In this document: piece by piece, positions 1 to 7,500 of the stretch
Numbering within the stretch: the first letter of the stretch is position 1
Layout: every line of letters starts with the position of its first letter
From: Kocuria sp. p3-SID1428
GTDB taxonomy: Bacteria; Actinomycetota; Actinomycetes; Actinomycetales; Micrococcaceae
Reading direction: 5' to 3'
Length of the DNA: 11,130 bases
Assembly: GCF_025149945.1 (NCBI RefSeq)
Contig: NZ_JALXVH010000071.1
Span: forward strand, 1-11,130
The notes under the pieces: model-generated
The model's database searches: none
What the model saw: only the letters and a program-made list of their open reading frames with translations
Told to the model about the DNA's origin: nothing
Translations under genes and position numbers: made by a program

Positions 1-2
1 CC

Positions 3-938
3 TCAGAGGTCGGCGAAGAAGCGCACCGCATCCAGGTTGGGGATGTTGATCTGGGCGTCGGCGACCTCGCGCAGCACGGGCTTGGCGTTGAACGCGATGC
101 CCACCGCGGCGGCGTCCAGCAGCTGGATGTCGTTCGCGCCGTCGCCCACGGCGATGGTCTGATCGGCAGCGACTCCGTCCGACTCGGCCCAGGCGCGCAG
201 CATCGAAGCCTTCACCGAGGCGTCCACGATGGGGCCCAGGATGCGTCCGGTCAGGCGACCGTCCACGACCTCCAGCTCATTGGCCAGGTAGTGATCGATC
301 TCGTGCTTGGCCATCAGCGGCTCGAGCACCTGGCGGAAGCCGCCGGAGACGATGCCCACGGTGCACTCGGCGCGGTGGAAGGTCTCGACCAGGACCGCGG
401 CGCCGACCGTGGGGCGCAGCTCCTGGGCGACCTCGCCGATCACGGAGTCGGGCAGGCCCTCCAGCAGGGCGACGCGCTCGCGCAGCGACGCGGCGAAGTC
501 GAGCTCCCCGCGCATGGCGCGCTCGGTGATCTCAGCGACGTGGTCCTGCACTCCTGCCTTGGCGGCCAGCAGGTCGATGACCTCCTGCTGGATGAAGGTG
601 GAGTCCATGTCCATGACGAGCAGCTTGCGGCGCTCGGGATCCAGGATCGAGGCGGGGACGACGCTGACGTCGACGTCGTCCCACAGGGAGGAGAGGGGAT
701 CTGGTCGCACGATCCGGCGAGCCTCGTCCAGGGTCAGGCCCGTGAACTGCGCGTAGGCGGCGTTGTAGCCGTTGAGGTCTCCATCCGCCGAGCCGCCGCC
801 GGAGGCGCTGGGCGTTACGCGGACGCGGCCGGGGGACTCGATGTCGCCCCCGGCCTCCTCGATGGTCTCCATGATCTGCCCGACGGTCTCCGGATGCGGT
901 GTCCGTGCCAGGGCGATCAGGGCGAGTTGCTCGGTCAT
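3..938 (-). CDS. serB: Phosphoserine phosphatase SerB
   Basis: Last step of serine biosynthesis: hydrolyses O-phospho-L-serine to L-serine in the cytoplasm. It is a HAD-superfamily enzyme of 311 residues. Visible motifs are the nucleophile motif DMDST (D110 nucleophile, D112 general acid/base), motif II SGG at 198-200, the conserved Lys at about 243, and motif III GDGANDIQ (265-272) with the Mg-binding aspartates. The first ~45 residues resemble an ACT-like regulatory region, followed by a linker, as in actinobacterial SerB proteins. I chose the ATG at 936-938 because the protein from there (MTEQLALIALA) aligns with a family-like N-terminus. It is preceded by a TACACT -10-like hexamer exactly 7 bases upstream, which suggests a leaderless mRNA. 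In-frame GTG (998) and ATG (977) codons lie upstream and would add 20 or 7 residues. The gene is divergent from the ABC ATPase and complete, with its stop at 3-5. The family call is secure. Confidence 0.95.
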   Translation of the reverse strand: MTEQLALIALARTPHPETVGQIMETIEEAGGDIESPGRVRVTPSASGGGSADGDLNGYNAAYAQFTGLTLDEARRIVRPDPLSSLWDDVDVSVVPASILDPERRKLLVMDMDSTFIQQEVIDLLAAKAGVQDHVAEITERAMRGELDFAASLRERVALLEGLPDSVIGEVAQELRPTVGAAVLVETFHRAECTVGIVSGGFRQVLEPLMAKHEIDHYLANELEVVDGRLTGRILGPIVDASVKASMLRAWAESDGVAADQTIAVGDGANDIQLLDAAAVGIAFNAKPVLREVADAQINIPNLDAVRFFADL

Positions 939-1033
939 GGCGGCGAGTGTAGCGGCAGTGGGCTTGTCATCCGGCATCGATGACCGAGCGGTTCGCACTC
1001 GGCAGGCATGCCAGCGGGGTTAGAGTGGCCATC
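939..1033. promoter_or_regulatory. Divergent serB / ABC ATPase promoter region with two leaderless-type -10 elements
   Basis: This 95-base divergent spacer has a -10-like hexamer facing each way. On the minus strand TACACT occupies 951-946 and is followed by seven bases and the serB ATG. On the plus strand TAGAGT occupies 1021-1026 and is followed by seven bases and the ATG at 1034. Both match TANNNT. With a start site about 7 bases downstream of each -10, both transcripts would begin at the start codon. Neither gene has a convincing Shine-Dalgarno at normal spacing. I could not find good -35 hexamers at 16-19 bases. The elements are seen; the leaderless interpretation is inference. Confidence 0.5.
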
Positions 1034-1819
1034 ATGAGCGCAGCCCTGTCGATGACCGATGTCGATCTCGTCCGCAGCGGGAAGAACCTGCTGGATCAGG
1101 TGAGCTGGTCCGTGCAGGACAGCGAGCGCTGGGTGGTCCTGGGGCCCAACGGCGCCGGCAAGTCCACTCTGCTCTCCCTGGCCTCGGCACGTCAGCACCC
1201 CACCCGCGGCACCGTCGAGATCCTGGACGAGACCCTGGGCCGGGTGGACGTGTTCGAGCTGCGTCCGCGGATCGGCCTGACATCTTCGCACCTGGCGGAT
1301 CAGATTCCCGGCGGGGAGACCGTCGCCGACGTCGTGCTCACGGCCGCCTACGGCGTGGCCGGGCGGTGGCGCGAGCGCTACGACGAGGCCGACACGCAGC
1401 GCGCCGCGCAGCTGCTGTCGGACTGGAACCTGCAGGGACTGGCCGATCGGAAGTTCGGCTCGCTGTCCTCCGGCGAGAAGAAGCGCGTGCTGATCGCCCG
1501 CGCCCTGATGACCGATCCCGAGATCCTGCTGCTCGACGAGCCCGCCTCCGGGCTGGACGTGGCCGGGCGCGAGGACCTCGTGACGCGGCTCGACGAGCTG
1601 GCCGCCTCCGAGCTGGCCCCTGCCGTGGTGATGGTGACCCATCACCTCGAGGAGGTGCCCCCGAACTTCACGCATGCCCTGCTGCTCAGTGAGGGCCGCG
1701 TGGTCGCCGCCGGTCCGGTGGGCGAGGTCATGACGCAGTCGAATCTCTCGGAGACCTTCGGCATGCCGCTGAAGCTCGTGCGCGTGGGCGATCGCTTCGC
1801 CGCGTTCCGCCGCGACTGA
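1034..1819 (+). CDS. ABC transporter ATP-binding protein (orphan, ModF/YlmA-like)
   Basis: A single ABC ATPase domain of 261 residues. Walker A is GPNGAGKST (37-45), a Q-loop region lies near 82-92, the signature is LSSGE (144-148), Walker B is ILLLDEP (164-170), the D-loop is SGLD (172-175) and the H-loop His is at 203. All catalytic elements look intact, so it should bind and hydrolyse ATP. The substrate cannot be read from the sequence. No ABC permease or substrate-binding protein is in the window; the next gene is a TauE/SafE-type permease, which is not ABC-dependent. The general shape resembles stand-alone ModF/YlmA-like ATPases. I chose the ATG at 1034 over the in-frame ATG at 980 because the core domain starts soon after it and a -10 element (TAGAGT) sits just upstream. 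It probably leads an operon with the next two genes, with a 13-base gap to the permease gene. Confidence 0.85.
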   Translation: MSAALSMTDVDLVRSGKNLLDQVSWSVQDSERWVVLGPNGAGKSTLLSLASARQHPTRGTVEILDETLGRVDVFELRPRIGLTSSHLADQIPGGETVADVVLTAAYGVAGRWRERYDEADTQRAAQLLSDWNLQGLADRKFGSLSSGEKKRVLIARALMTDPEILLLDEPASGLDVAGREDLVTRLDELAASELAPAVVMVTHHLEEVPPNFTHALLLSEGRVVAAGPVGEVMTQSNLSETFGMPLKLVRVGDRFAAFRRD

Positions 1820-1832
1820 TCCGGTCCTCTCG

Positions 1833-2699
1833 ATGGAGTGGATCTCCGGGCTGCTCGAGTCCTTCGAGTTCACCTGGTGGCAGGCGGGGCTGATCCTCGT
1901 GGCCGGGGTGTGGGCCGGTCTGATCAACACGATCGTGGGCTCCGGCACGCTGGTGACCTTCCCCGTGCTGGTCACCATGGGCGTGCCGCCGGTGACGGCC
2001 ACCATGTCCAATGCCATGGGCCTGATCGCGGGCAATCTCACCGGGGCCTGGAACTACCGCGCCGAGCTGCGCGGGCTGCGCGGCACTCTGCTGAAGCTGC
2101 TGCCGTGCTCCATCGCCGGCGGTGCGATCGGCGCAGGGCTGCTCATGGTGCTGCCCGAGGAGGTCTTCTCCTATGTGGCGCCGGTGCTGATCGTCGTCGC
2201 GCTGTTCTTCGTGGTCTTCCAGCCCAAGCTGCAGGGGATCGTGCGGCAGCGGAAGGAGGCTCAGGCTCAGGAGATCGCTGACGCCGCCCGGGCCCATGGC
2301 GAGGAGCCGGCACAGCTGGATCCGGACTCCCTGCCGCAGCCGTCGATCCTCTACGTGCTCGTGTTCATCGCCGGCATCTACGGCGGCTACTTCGTGGCCG
2401 CGCAGGGCGTGCTGCTGCTGGGGATCCTGGGCGTGTTCCTGCTGGCGTCCATGCAGTCGGCCAATGCCGTGAAGATCTTCCTGGTGGCCGCGGTGAACAT
2501 CGTGGCCGCCGTGTCCTACATCCTCTTCTCCTTCGAGCGCATCGACTGGTGGGTCGTGGTGCTGATCGCGATCTCGTCGTCGGTCGGCTCGTGGCTGGGC
2601 GCCAAGGTGGGCCGCCGGCTCTCTCCGGTGGCTCTGCGCACGGTGATCGTCGTCCTGGGGCTGGCCGCCCTGGCCAACATGGTGAGGCAGGTGCTGTGA
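1833..2699 (+). CDS. TauE/SafE (TSUP) family membrane permease
   Basis: A 288-residue integral membrane protein of the TSUP family (sulfite exporter TauE/SafE type). Members move small sulfur-containing or organic anions across the cytoplasmic membrane. Two family-like halves are visible. The first is GLINTIVGSGTLVTFP (29-44) followed by SNAMGLIAGNLTGAWNYR (59-76). The second is GIYGGYFVAAQGVLLLG (181-197) followed by NAVKIFLVAAVN (211-222). Around eight hydrophobic segments flank a charged cytoplasmic loop at about 132-170, rich in Lys, Glu, Gln and Ala. The substrate is unknown. There is no clear Shine-Dalgarno before the ATG, and the gene starts 13 bases after the ABC ATPase stop, so translational coupling is plausible. 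Its stop overlaps the start of the downstream methyltransferase. Family identification is firm; physiological role is not. Confidence 0.85.
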   Translation: MEWISGLLESFEFTWWQAGLILVAGVWAGLINTIVGSGTLVTFPVLVTMGVPPVTATMSNAMGLIAGNLTGAWNYRAELRGLRGTLLKLLPCSIAGGAIGAGLLMVLPEEVFSYVAPVLIVVALFFVVFQPKLQGIVRQRKEAQAQEIADAARAHGEEPAQLDPDSLPQPSILYVLVFIAGIYGGYFVAAQGVLLLGILGVFLLASMQSANAVKIFLVAAVNIVAAVSYILFSFERIDWWVVVLIAISSSVGSWLGAKVGRRLSPVALRTVIVVLGLAALANMVRQVL

Positions 2700-3559
2700 G
2701 CCAGCAGATCCCCCCGTCCTTCGACGAGCTCGGCGCGCGGTTCCCGCAGCTGACGGTCCTGAGTGATCCGGCCGATCCTCGGGTGGCGGACTACACCTCG
2801 CTGACCGACGTCTCGCTGCGCCGCAAGCTCGAGCCCGAGCGCGGGATGTACCTGGCGGAGTCCTCCAAGGTGCTGCGTCGGGCGCTTGCGGCCGGGCATC
2901 GGCCGCGGTCGTTCTTCATGTCCCGCAAGTGGGTGCTCGATCTGGCCGACGTGCTCGACGCCCACCCCGAGGTCCCTCTCTATGTGGGGGAGGACGAGGT
3001 GCTCGAGGGCGTCACCGGGTTCCACCTGCACCGCGGGGCGCTGGCGGCCATGCAGCGCCCGGAGCCGCTGCCGCTGGCCTCGGTGCTGGCCTCGTCGCAG
3101 CGCGTGGCGATCGTGGAGGACGTGGTCGATCACACCAACCTGGGGGCGATCTTCCGCTCGGCGGCGGCCCTGCAGGTCGATGCCGTGCTCGTGACCCCGC
3201 GCTGCGCCGACCCGCTCTACCGCCGGGCGATCCGGGTGTCCATGGGCACCGTCTTCCAGGTCCCGTGGGTGCGACTGGAGCACTGGACGGCGGATCTGCA
3301 GCAGGTCAAGGACGCCGGTTTCCTCACCGCCGCCATGGCGCTGGAGGATGACTCCCTGTCCCTGGACGAGCTCGGCACCCGTGTGCGGGAATCGGGGGAG
3401 AGGCTCGCCCTGCTGCTGGGCACCGAGGGCCACGGGCTCACGCCGCCTGCCATCCACCACGCCGATCTCACGGTGCGGATCCCCATGTCCCACGGGGTGG
3501 ACTCGCTGAACGTGGCCGCGGCGTCTGCGGTGGCTTTCTGGGAGACGCGGCCGGCCTGA
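2696..3559 (+). CDS. SpoU (TrmH) family RNA 2'-O-methyltransferase
   Basis: A 287-residue SPOUT-class methyltransferase predicted to transfer a methyl group from S-adenosylmethionine to the 2'-OH of an rRNA or tRNA nucleotide. An N-terminal substrate-binding-type domain covers about 30-125. The SpoU catalytic domain then shows motif 1, NLGAIFRSA (148-156, R154 catalytic), motif 2, LLGTEGHGL (240-248), and motif 3, IPMSHGVDSLNVAAASAV (262-279, including the conserved N272). These form the trefoil-knot cofactor site. I chose the GTG at 2696 because it overlaps the permease stop (GTGA, four bases), an arrangement typical of translational coupling, and gives an N-terminus of normal family length. 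An in-frame start at 2549 would lie deep inside the permease gene. The exact RNA target is not readable, and TrmH/RlmB/TsnR-like assignments are all possible. Confidence 0.92.
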   Translation: MSQQIPPSFDELGARFPQLTVLSDPADPRVADYTSLTDVSLRRKLEPERGMYLAESSKVLRRALAAGHRPRSFFMSRKWVLDLADVLDAHPEVPLYVGEDEVLEGVTGFHLHRGALAAMQRPEPLPLASVLASSQRVAIVEDVVDHTNLGAIFRSAAALQVDAVLVTPRCADPLYRRAIRVSMGTVFQVPWVRLEHWTADLQQVKDAGFLTAAMALEDDSLSLDELGTRVRESGERLALLLGTEGHGLTPPAIHHADLTVRIPMSHGVDSLNVAAASAVAFWETRPA

Positions 3560-3566
3560 GCCGCCT

Positions 3567-3594
3567 CCGGTCGGCACTGCGGCATCCTGACCGG
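3567..3594 (+). terminator. Weak inverted repeat after the methyltransferase gene
   Basis: CCGGTC (3567-3572) pairs with GACCGG (3589-3594) across a 16-base loop, beginning eight bases after the methyltransferase stop. There is no U tract. It might end the 1034-3559 transcription unit, but a six-pair stem is expected fairly often by chance at this GC content. Confidence 0.22.
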
Positions 3595-3600
3595 CCGCCG

Positions 3601-3903
3601 TCTCCGCGGACCGGCGACGCTTCAGCCTTGGCGCAGCTCCGTTCCCGTGTGCTCGGCGAGTGCTGCGATCAGCTCGTCCTGGAAGGCCTCGTCGTGGACG
3701 AGGCCGCCGACCTGGATGCGCTCGTGCCCGTCCCGCCCTCGCCCTGGATCCCCGAGGACGTCACGCACTGGGAGGTGCGGTGGTGCCTGGCTCACATCGC
3801 GGCCGAGGTCGCCCGTCATGCGGGGCACGCGGACCTTCTCCGGGAGACGCTGGACGGGAGGGGCTCCTTCGAGCTCAATGATGCGGCCGACCGGGAGGCC
3901 TGA
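3601..3903 (+). pseudogene. 5'-truncated DUF664 / DinB-like (mycothiol-dependent type) remnant
   Basis: The open frame ends at 3903 and encodes about 90 recognisable residues. Its C-terminal half, WEVRWCLAHIAAEVARHAGH followed by ADLLRETLDG, is very like the C-terminus of DUF664 proteins (DinB superfamily), where the pattern RW-hydrophobic-hydrophobic-H-hydrophobic-x-E-x-ARHxGHAD is characteristic. A complete family member has roughly 160-170 residues and carries an N-terminal helix with another metal-binding His. That part is missing. The only in-frame start near the homologous region is a TTG at 3628 with no Shine-Dalgarno, and family-like sequence seems to continue slightly upstream of it (GDASALAQLRSRV). 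The frame carries on upstream into the methyltransferase gene, out of its frame, without a plausible start. I read this as a gene that lost its 5' half rather than a functional 91-residue protein. A working short protein cannot be excluded. Confidence 0.65.
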
Positions 3904-4048
3904 GGCGCGAGCACCCCATCCTCGCCCTGGGAACTGGTGTTCCCATGAGCGTCATATTCGTCTTGTGCTGTCGTACACCTCTTCTAGCTTCGAAGCATCG
4001 ATCGGACGACGATCGGGACAGGCGGGACGCGGGAGAGCGGAGGACATC
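3904..4048 (+). promoter_or_regulatory. Regulatory region upstream of the DUF6504-like gene
   Basis: This spacer is clearly less GC-rich than its surroundings, especially 3945-4010. It holds a perfect 7-bp inverted repeat, TGGGAAC-TGGT-GTTCCCA (3928-3945), whose core GAAC-N4-GTTC matches the LexA/Cheo-box geometry. The same GGGAAC (3929-3934) with CGTC at 3950-3953 (15-base gap) also resembles an ECF-sigma promoter. A housekeeping-like pair TTGTGC (3963-3968) and TAGCTT (3985-3990) has a 16-base spacer. A perfect 10-bp palindrome GCTTCGAAGC (3987-3996) overlaps that -10. The ribosome binding site GGAGG (4039-4043) ends five bases before the ATG at 4049. Elements are seen; which ones are used is inference. 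Confidence 0.45.
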
Positions 4049-4459
4049 ATGGGGCTGCTGACGCAGGGCGTGGAGGTCGAGTGCGGGAGGTCGGGGGCCC
4101 CTGTGCGGGTGCTCTGGGAGGGGCGGGTGCACAGCGTCGCGGAGGAGCCGGTGCGCTGGCATCGGCGTCGCTCGTGGTGGGTGGATGGGCATCGCGCCCC
4201 GCGGGACACGGAGGTGGTCGATCAGGAGATGTGGCGCGTGCAGGTGCGGCTGAGCCCGCGCGCGGCACTGATCACCCTGGAGCTCGTGCACACCATGGAG
4301 ACCGGGCGCTGGCGCCTGCTGCGGGCCACCACGGAGACCGGAGGCGGGGTGATCGATCTGCCCCTGCGGCGCCAGGAGGCCCTCGCTCAGCAGGCGGCGG
4401 GGCCCTCAGGGGTCGAGGACAGGATCGGCGAGCTGCGGGCCCTCGACTCCGCCTCGTGA
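4049..4459 (+). CDS. Small DUF6504-like protein next to dnaE2
   Basis: A 136-residue soluble protein with no signal peptide or membrane segment. The core (about 16-93) reads PVRVLWEGRVHSVAEEPVRW followed by a WW-containing turn (S42-W43-W44), a basic Arg-rich patch (HRRR at 38-41), MWRVQVRL (61-68) and RWRLLRA (87-93). It looks like a small beta-rich fold. From memory it matches the actinobacterial DUF6504 family, short proteins or domains found beside, or fused to, ImuB-type Y-family polymerases and DnaE2. No catalytic residues are evident. The ATG at 4049 is chosen because GGAGG lies five bases upstream; an open frame continues upstream but shows no homology. It ends 65 bases before dnaE2 and points the same way. 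Its biochemical function is unknown; an accessory role in translesion synthesis is inference from family context. Confidence 0.7.
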   Translation: MGLLTQGVEVECGRSGAPVRVLWEGRVHSVAEEPVRWHRRRSWWVDGHRAPRDTEVVDQEMWRVQVRLSPRAALITLELVHTMETGRWRLLRATTETGGGVIDLPLRRQEALAQQAAGPSGVEDRIGELRALDSAS

Positions 4460-4489
4460 ACCCGACGCCCTCGAGCCGCCTGCGGTGAG

Positions 4490-4524
4490 TTGACTCTGGT
4501 TCGAACATAGTTTCGAATACGGGG
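4490..4524 (+). promoter_or_regulatory. dnaE2 promoter with embedded LexA (SOS) box
   Basis: TCGAAC-ATAG-TTTCGA at 4501-4516 matches 11 of 12 positions of the actinobacterial SOS box TCGAAC-N4-GTTCGA. With flanking bases, the palindrome extends from T4500 to A4517. A -35-like TTGACT (4490-4495) and a -10-like TCGAAT (4513-4518) are separated by exactly 17 bases, and the LexA box fills the spacer and overlaps the -10. Bound LexA would therefore block RNA polymerase. The predicted transcription start falls at or next to the GTG start codon at 4525, so the mRNA is probably leaderless. LexA control of dnaE2 is established in mycobacteria; the assignment here is by sequence. Confidence 0.85.
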
Positions 4525-7500
4525 GTGACCTTCACCCATCTGCATGTGCGCACGGCCTTCAGCGCGCACTACGGCGTCGCCCGCCCGGAGGCCCTCGTGG
4601 CCGCCGCCGCGGCCGACGGCGCCGATGCCCTGGGGTGCACGGATCGCGACGGCCTCTACGGGGCGGTCAAGCATCTGGGTGCCTGCCGGGCTGCGGGCAT
4701 TGACCCCATCCTGGGCGTCGATCTGCGGGTGGGGGACCCGGACGGCGAGCGCTTCCACCGTGTGGTGGTGCTCGCTGCCGGAGCCGGGGCCGGAGTGGAG
4801 CCGGGGGAGGGCTATGCCGCGCTGTGCCGGCTGATCTCGGACGCGCACCGGGTGGAGGCGGCGGAGCAGACCGGCGGAGCAGCGACTGGTGAGCGCGGTG
4901 ACGGTGCAGCCGGTGACGGTGTGGCCGGGGCGGGTGCACGGGGAGACTCCGGCGGCGGCGCCCGGACAGGCGCTGCGCGGCTGCGCTCGCGGCTCGGGTC
5001 GGGGCCGAGCGCCTCGTTCCTGCCTGGGATCACCAGGCAGCAGCTGCGTCGGCGGGCGGTCCCGGGGGCCTTGGGAGACCCCGGGACCGGCTCCTCAGAT
5101 GGCACCTCGTCCGCGCAGCACAGCGCAAAGTCAGGAGCAGCAGGCACGGCCGCTGAGGCGAGGGCGGGAGCCCCCGTTCGGCTGGTCGTGCTGCTGGGCC
5201 CGGATTCGGATGTGGGCAGGCTGCTGGCGGCCCGTCGCTATCGCAGCGCTCGGCAGGCCCTGGCCCGCTGGAAGCAGCTGCTGCCGCCACAGGCGCTGGC
5301 CCTGGAGGTCGTGCACCATCTGGCGGAGCCCGGCGCCCCGGGGAGCGCGGGCCACGCCGCCCGGACCCTGCGGATCGGCGTCGAGTCCGGAGTGCGCTGC
5401 GTGCTCTCCAATGCCGTGCGCTATCTCGATCCGCAGGACGCGGCCACCGCCGACGTCCTGGACGCCGCCCGCACCCTGACCCCGCTGGCCCAGCTGGCAG
5501 CGGGGGAGACCGACAGCGAGTCCCTGCAGCCCAACGGCCAGGCCTGGCTCAAGCCCGCCGCGCAGATGGAGGACCTGGCCCGCGACACCGCCCGCAGCGC
5601 GGACCTCGGCGCGGCAGGGGTGAAGGCGCTGCTGGGCGGCACCGCCGAGGTCGCCGACCTCACCCGCCTGGACGCCGCCGCCGACTGCGGCTGGGGCAGA
5701 CCGGTCGTGCCGGAGGCCTCGGTGCTGGGCCTGAGCTCCCCGGCACCCCGGGAGCTGCGCCAGCGCTGCCAGGCCGCCGTCGCCCGCTGCTACCCGCAGG
5801 CCGCCCCCGGCTCACCGGCCTGGCAGAGGGTGCAGGAGCGCCTGGAGCACGAGCTGGCGATCATCGAGCACCTGGGCTTCGCGTCCTACTTCCTCACCGT
5901 CGCCGAGGTCTCGGACATGATCGGGCAGATGGGGGTGCGTCGGGCTGCCCGCGGCTCGGGCGTCTCCTCGCTGGTCAACCACCTGCTGGGCGTCTCCCAG
6001 CCGGATCCGCTGGAGCACGGGCTGATCTTCGAGCGCTTCCTCTCCCGGGACCGCTCGACCCTTCCGGACATCGACATCGACGTCGAGTCCGCCCGCCGCC
6101 ACGAGGTCTACGACCGCATCTTCGAGCGCTTCGGGGCCGAGCGGGTCTCGCTGATGAGCATGCAGAACGCCTACCGCGCTCGCGGAGCCGTCCGCGACGC
6201 CGGCCTGGCCCTGGGCATGGAGCCGGCCCAGGTGGACACGATCGCCAAGCAGCTGTGGCGCTTCTCGGCCTCGTCGTTCCGGGAGGCCCTCGAGGAGAAG
6301 CCCGAGCTGGCCGAGTTCGCCCAGCAGGTCGCCCAGGACAAGCAGCTGGACCTGCTGGTGGACGTCGCCGAGCGCCTGGACCGGCTGCCGCGGCACATCT
6401 CCATGCACCCGTGCGGGGTGATCCTCTCCGATCAGTCCCTGCTGGAGCGCACCCCCGTGCAGGCCTCCGGGCTGGGGCTGCCCATGAGCCAGTTCGACAA
6501 GCACGACATGGACCCCATGGGCATGCTCAAGCTCGACGTCCTGGGGGTGCGCATGCAGTCCACGCTGACCTACGCGCTCGACGAGATCCAGCGCCTCGAG
6601 CTGATCCGCGCCCGTCGTCGCGATGAGGAGGATGAGGCCGCCGTCGTCCCGCCGCGCATCGACCTGGAGGCGGTGCCGCGGGACGACCCGGCGACCTTCG
6701 AGCTGATCCGCTCCACGCACACCCTGGGCTGCTTCCAGATCGAGTCGCCAGGTCAGCGGGAGCTGATCGGCAAGATGGCCCCGGAGAGCTTCGACGACCT
6801 GATCGTGGACATCTCCCTGTTCCGTCCCGGGCCCATGCAGTCGAACATGGTGCGGCCGTACCTGGATCAGCGCCACGGCTTCGCCACGGTGCCCTCGATC
6901 GACCCGCGCCTGGACCCGATCTTGGCCGAGACCCACGGCGTGACGGTCTTCCACGAGCAGATCCTGCGCATCCTCGACACCGTGACCGGCTGCGGGCTGG
7001 CCCGGGCCGACGAGCTGCGCCGCAAGCTCGGCGGCCCCGAGGAACCGGACGTGGAGCGCTTCGTGCGCGAATCCGCCCGCGCGCAGGGGGACTGGAAGCC
7101 CGCGGTGCTCGATCAGGTCTGGGAGATCCTCTCGGCCTTCGGCTCGTTCGGCTTCTGCAAGGCCCACGGCGCGGCCTTCGCCGTGCCCACCTACGAATCC
7201 GCGTGGCTGAAGGCCCATCATCCAGAGGCCTTCCTGGCCGGGGTGTGGGAGCACGACCCCGGCATGTACCCCAAGCGCCTGCTCGTGGGGGAGGCCCGAC
7301 GCATGGGCATCCCCGTGCTGCCCGTGGACGTGAACCGCTCCGATGACCACCACCGCGTGGAGGAGCTGGCCCCGGAGGAGGGCCTGGACGCTCAGGGGCG
7401 CCGCCGGCTGGGCATCCGGCTGTCCCTGCGCGAGCTCAGCGGCGTCTCGGAGGCCGAGATCGCGCGCCTGGTCGCCGGGCAGCCCTATGCCTCGCTCGGG

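Noticed and set aside
935..2041. 368-codon minus-strand frame across the serB start and the ABC ATPase gene
   Set aside because: Covers two well-supported genes and their promoters; composition is His/Gln/Gly-rich with no motif.
2516..3577. 353-codon minus-strand frame opposite the methyltransferase gene
   Set aside because: Mirror of a firmly identified SpoU gene; no recognisable domain.
3971..3986. TCGTAC-ACCT-CTTCTA as another LexA box
   Set aside because: Only 9 of 12 positions match and the right half is poor; lies at a tempting place in the promoter, but matches of this quality are expected several times in a window this size.
3647..4048. Upstream extension of the DUF6504-like frame
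   Set aside because: Overlaps the DUF664 remnant in another frame, shows no family similarity, and the GGAGG site supports the start at 4049.
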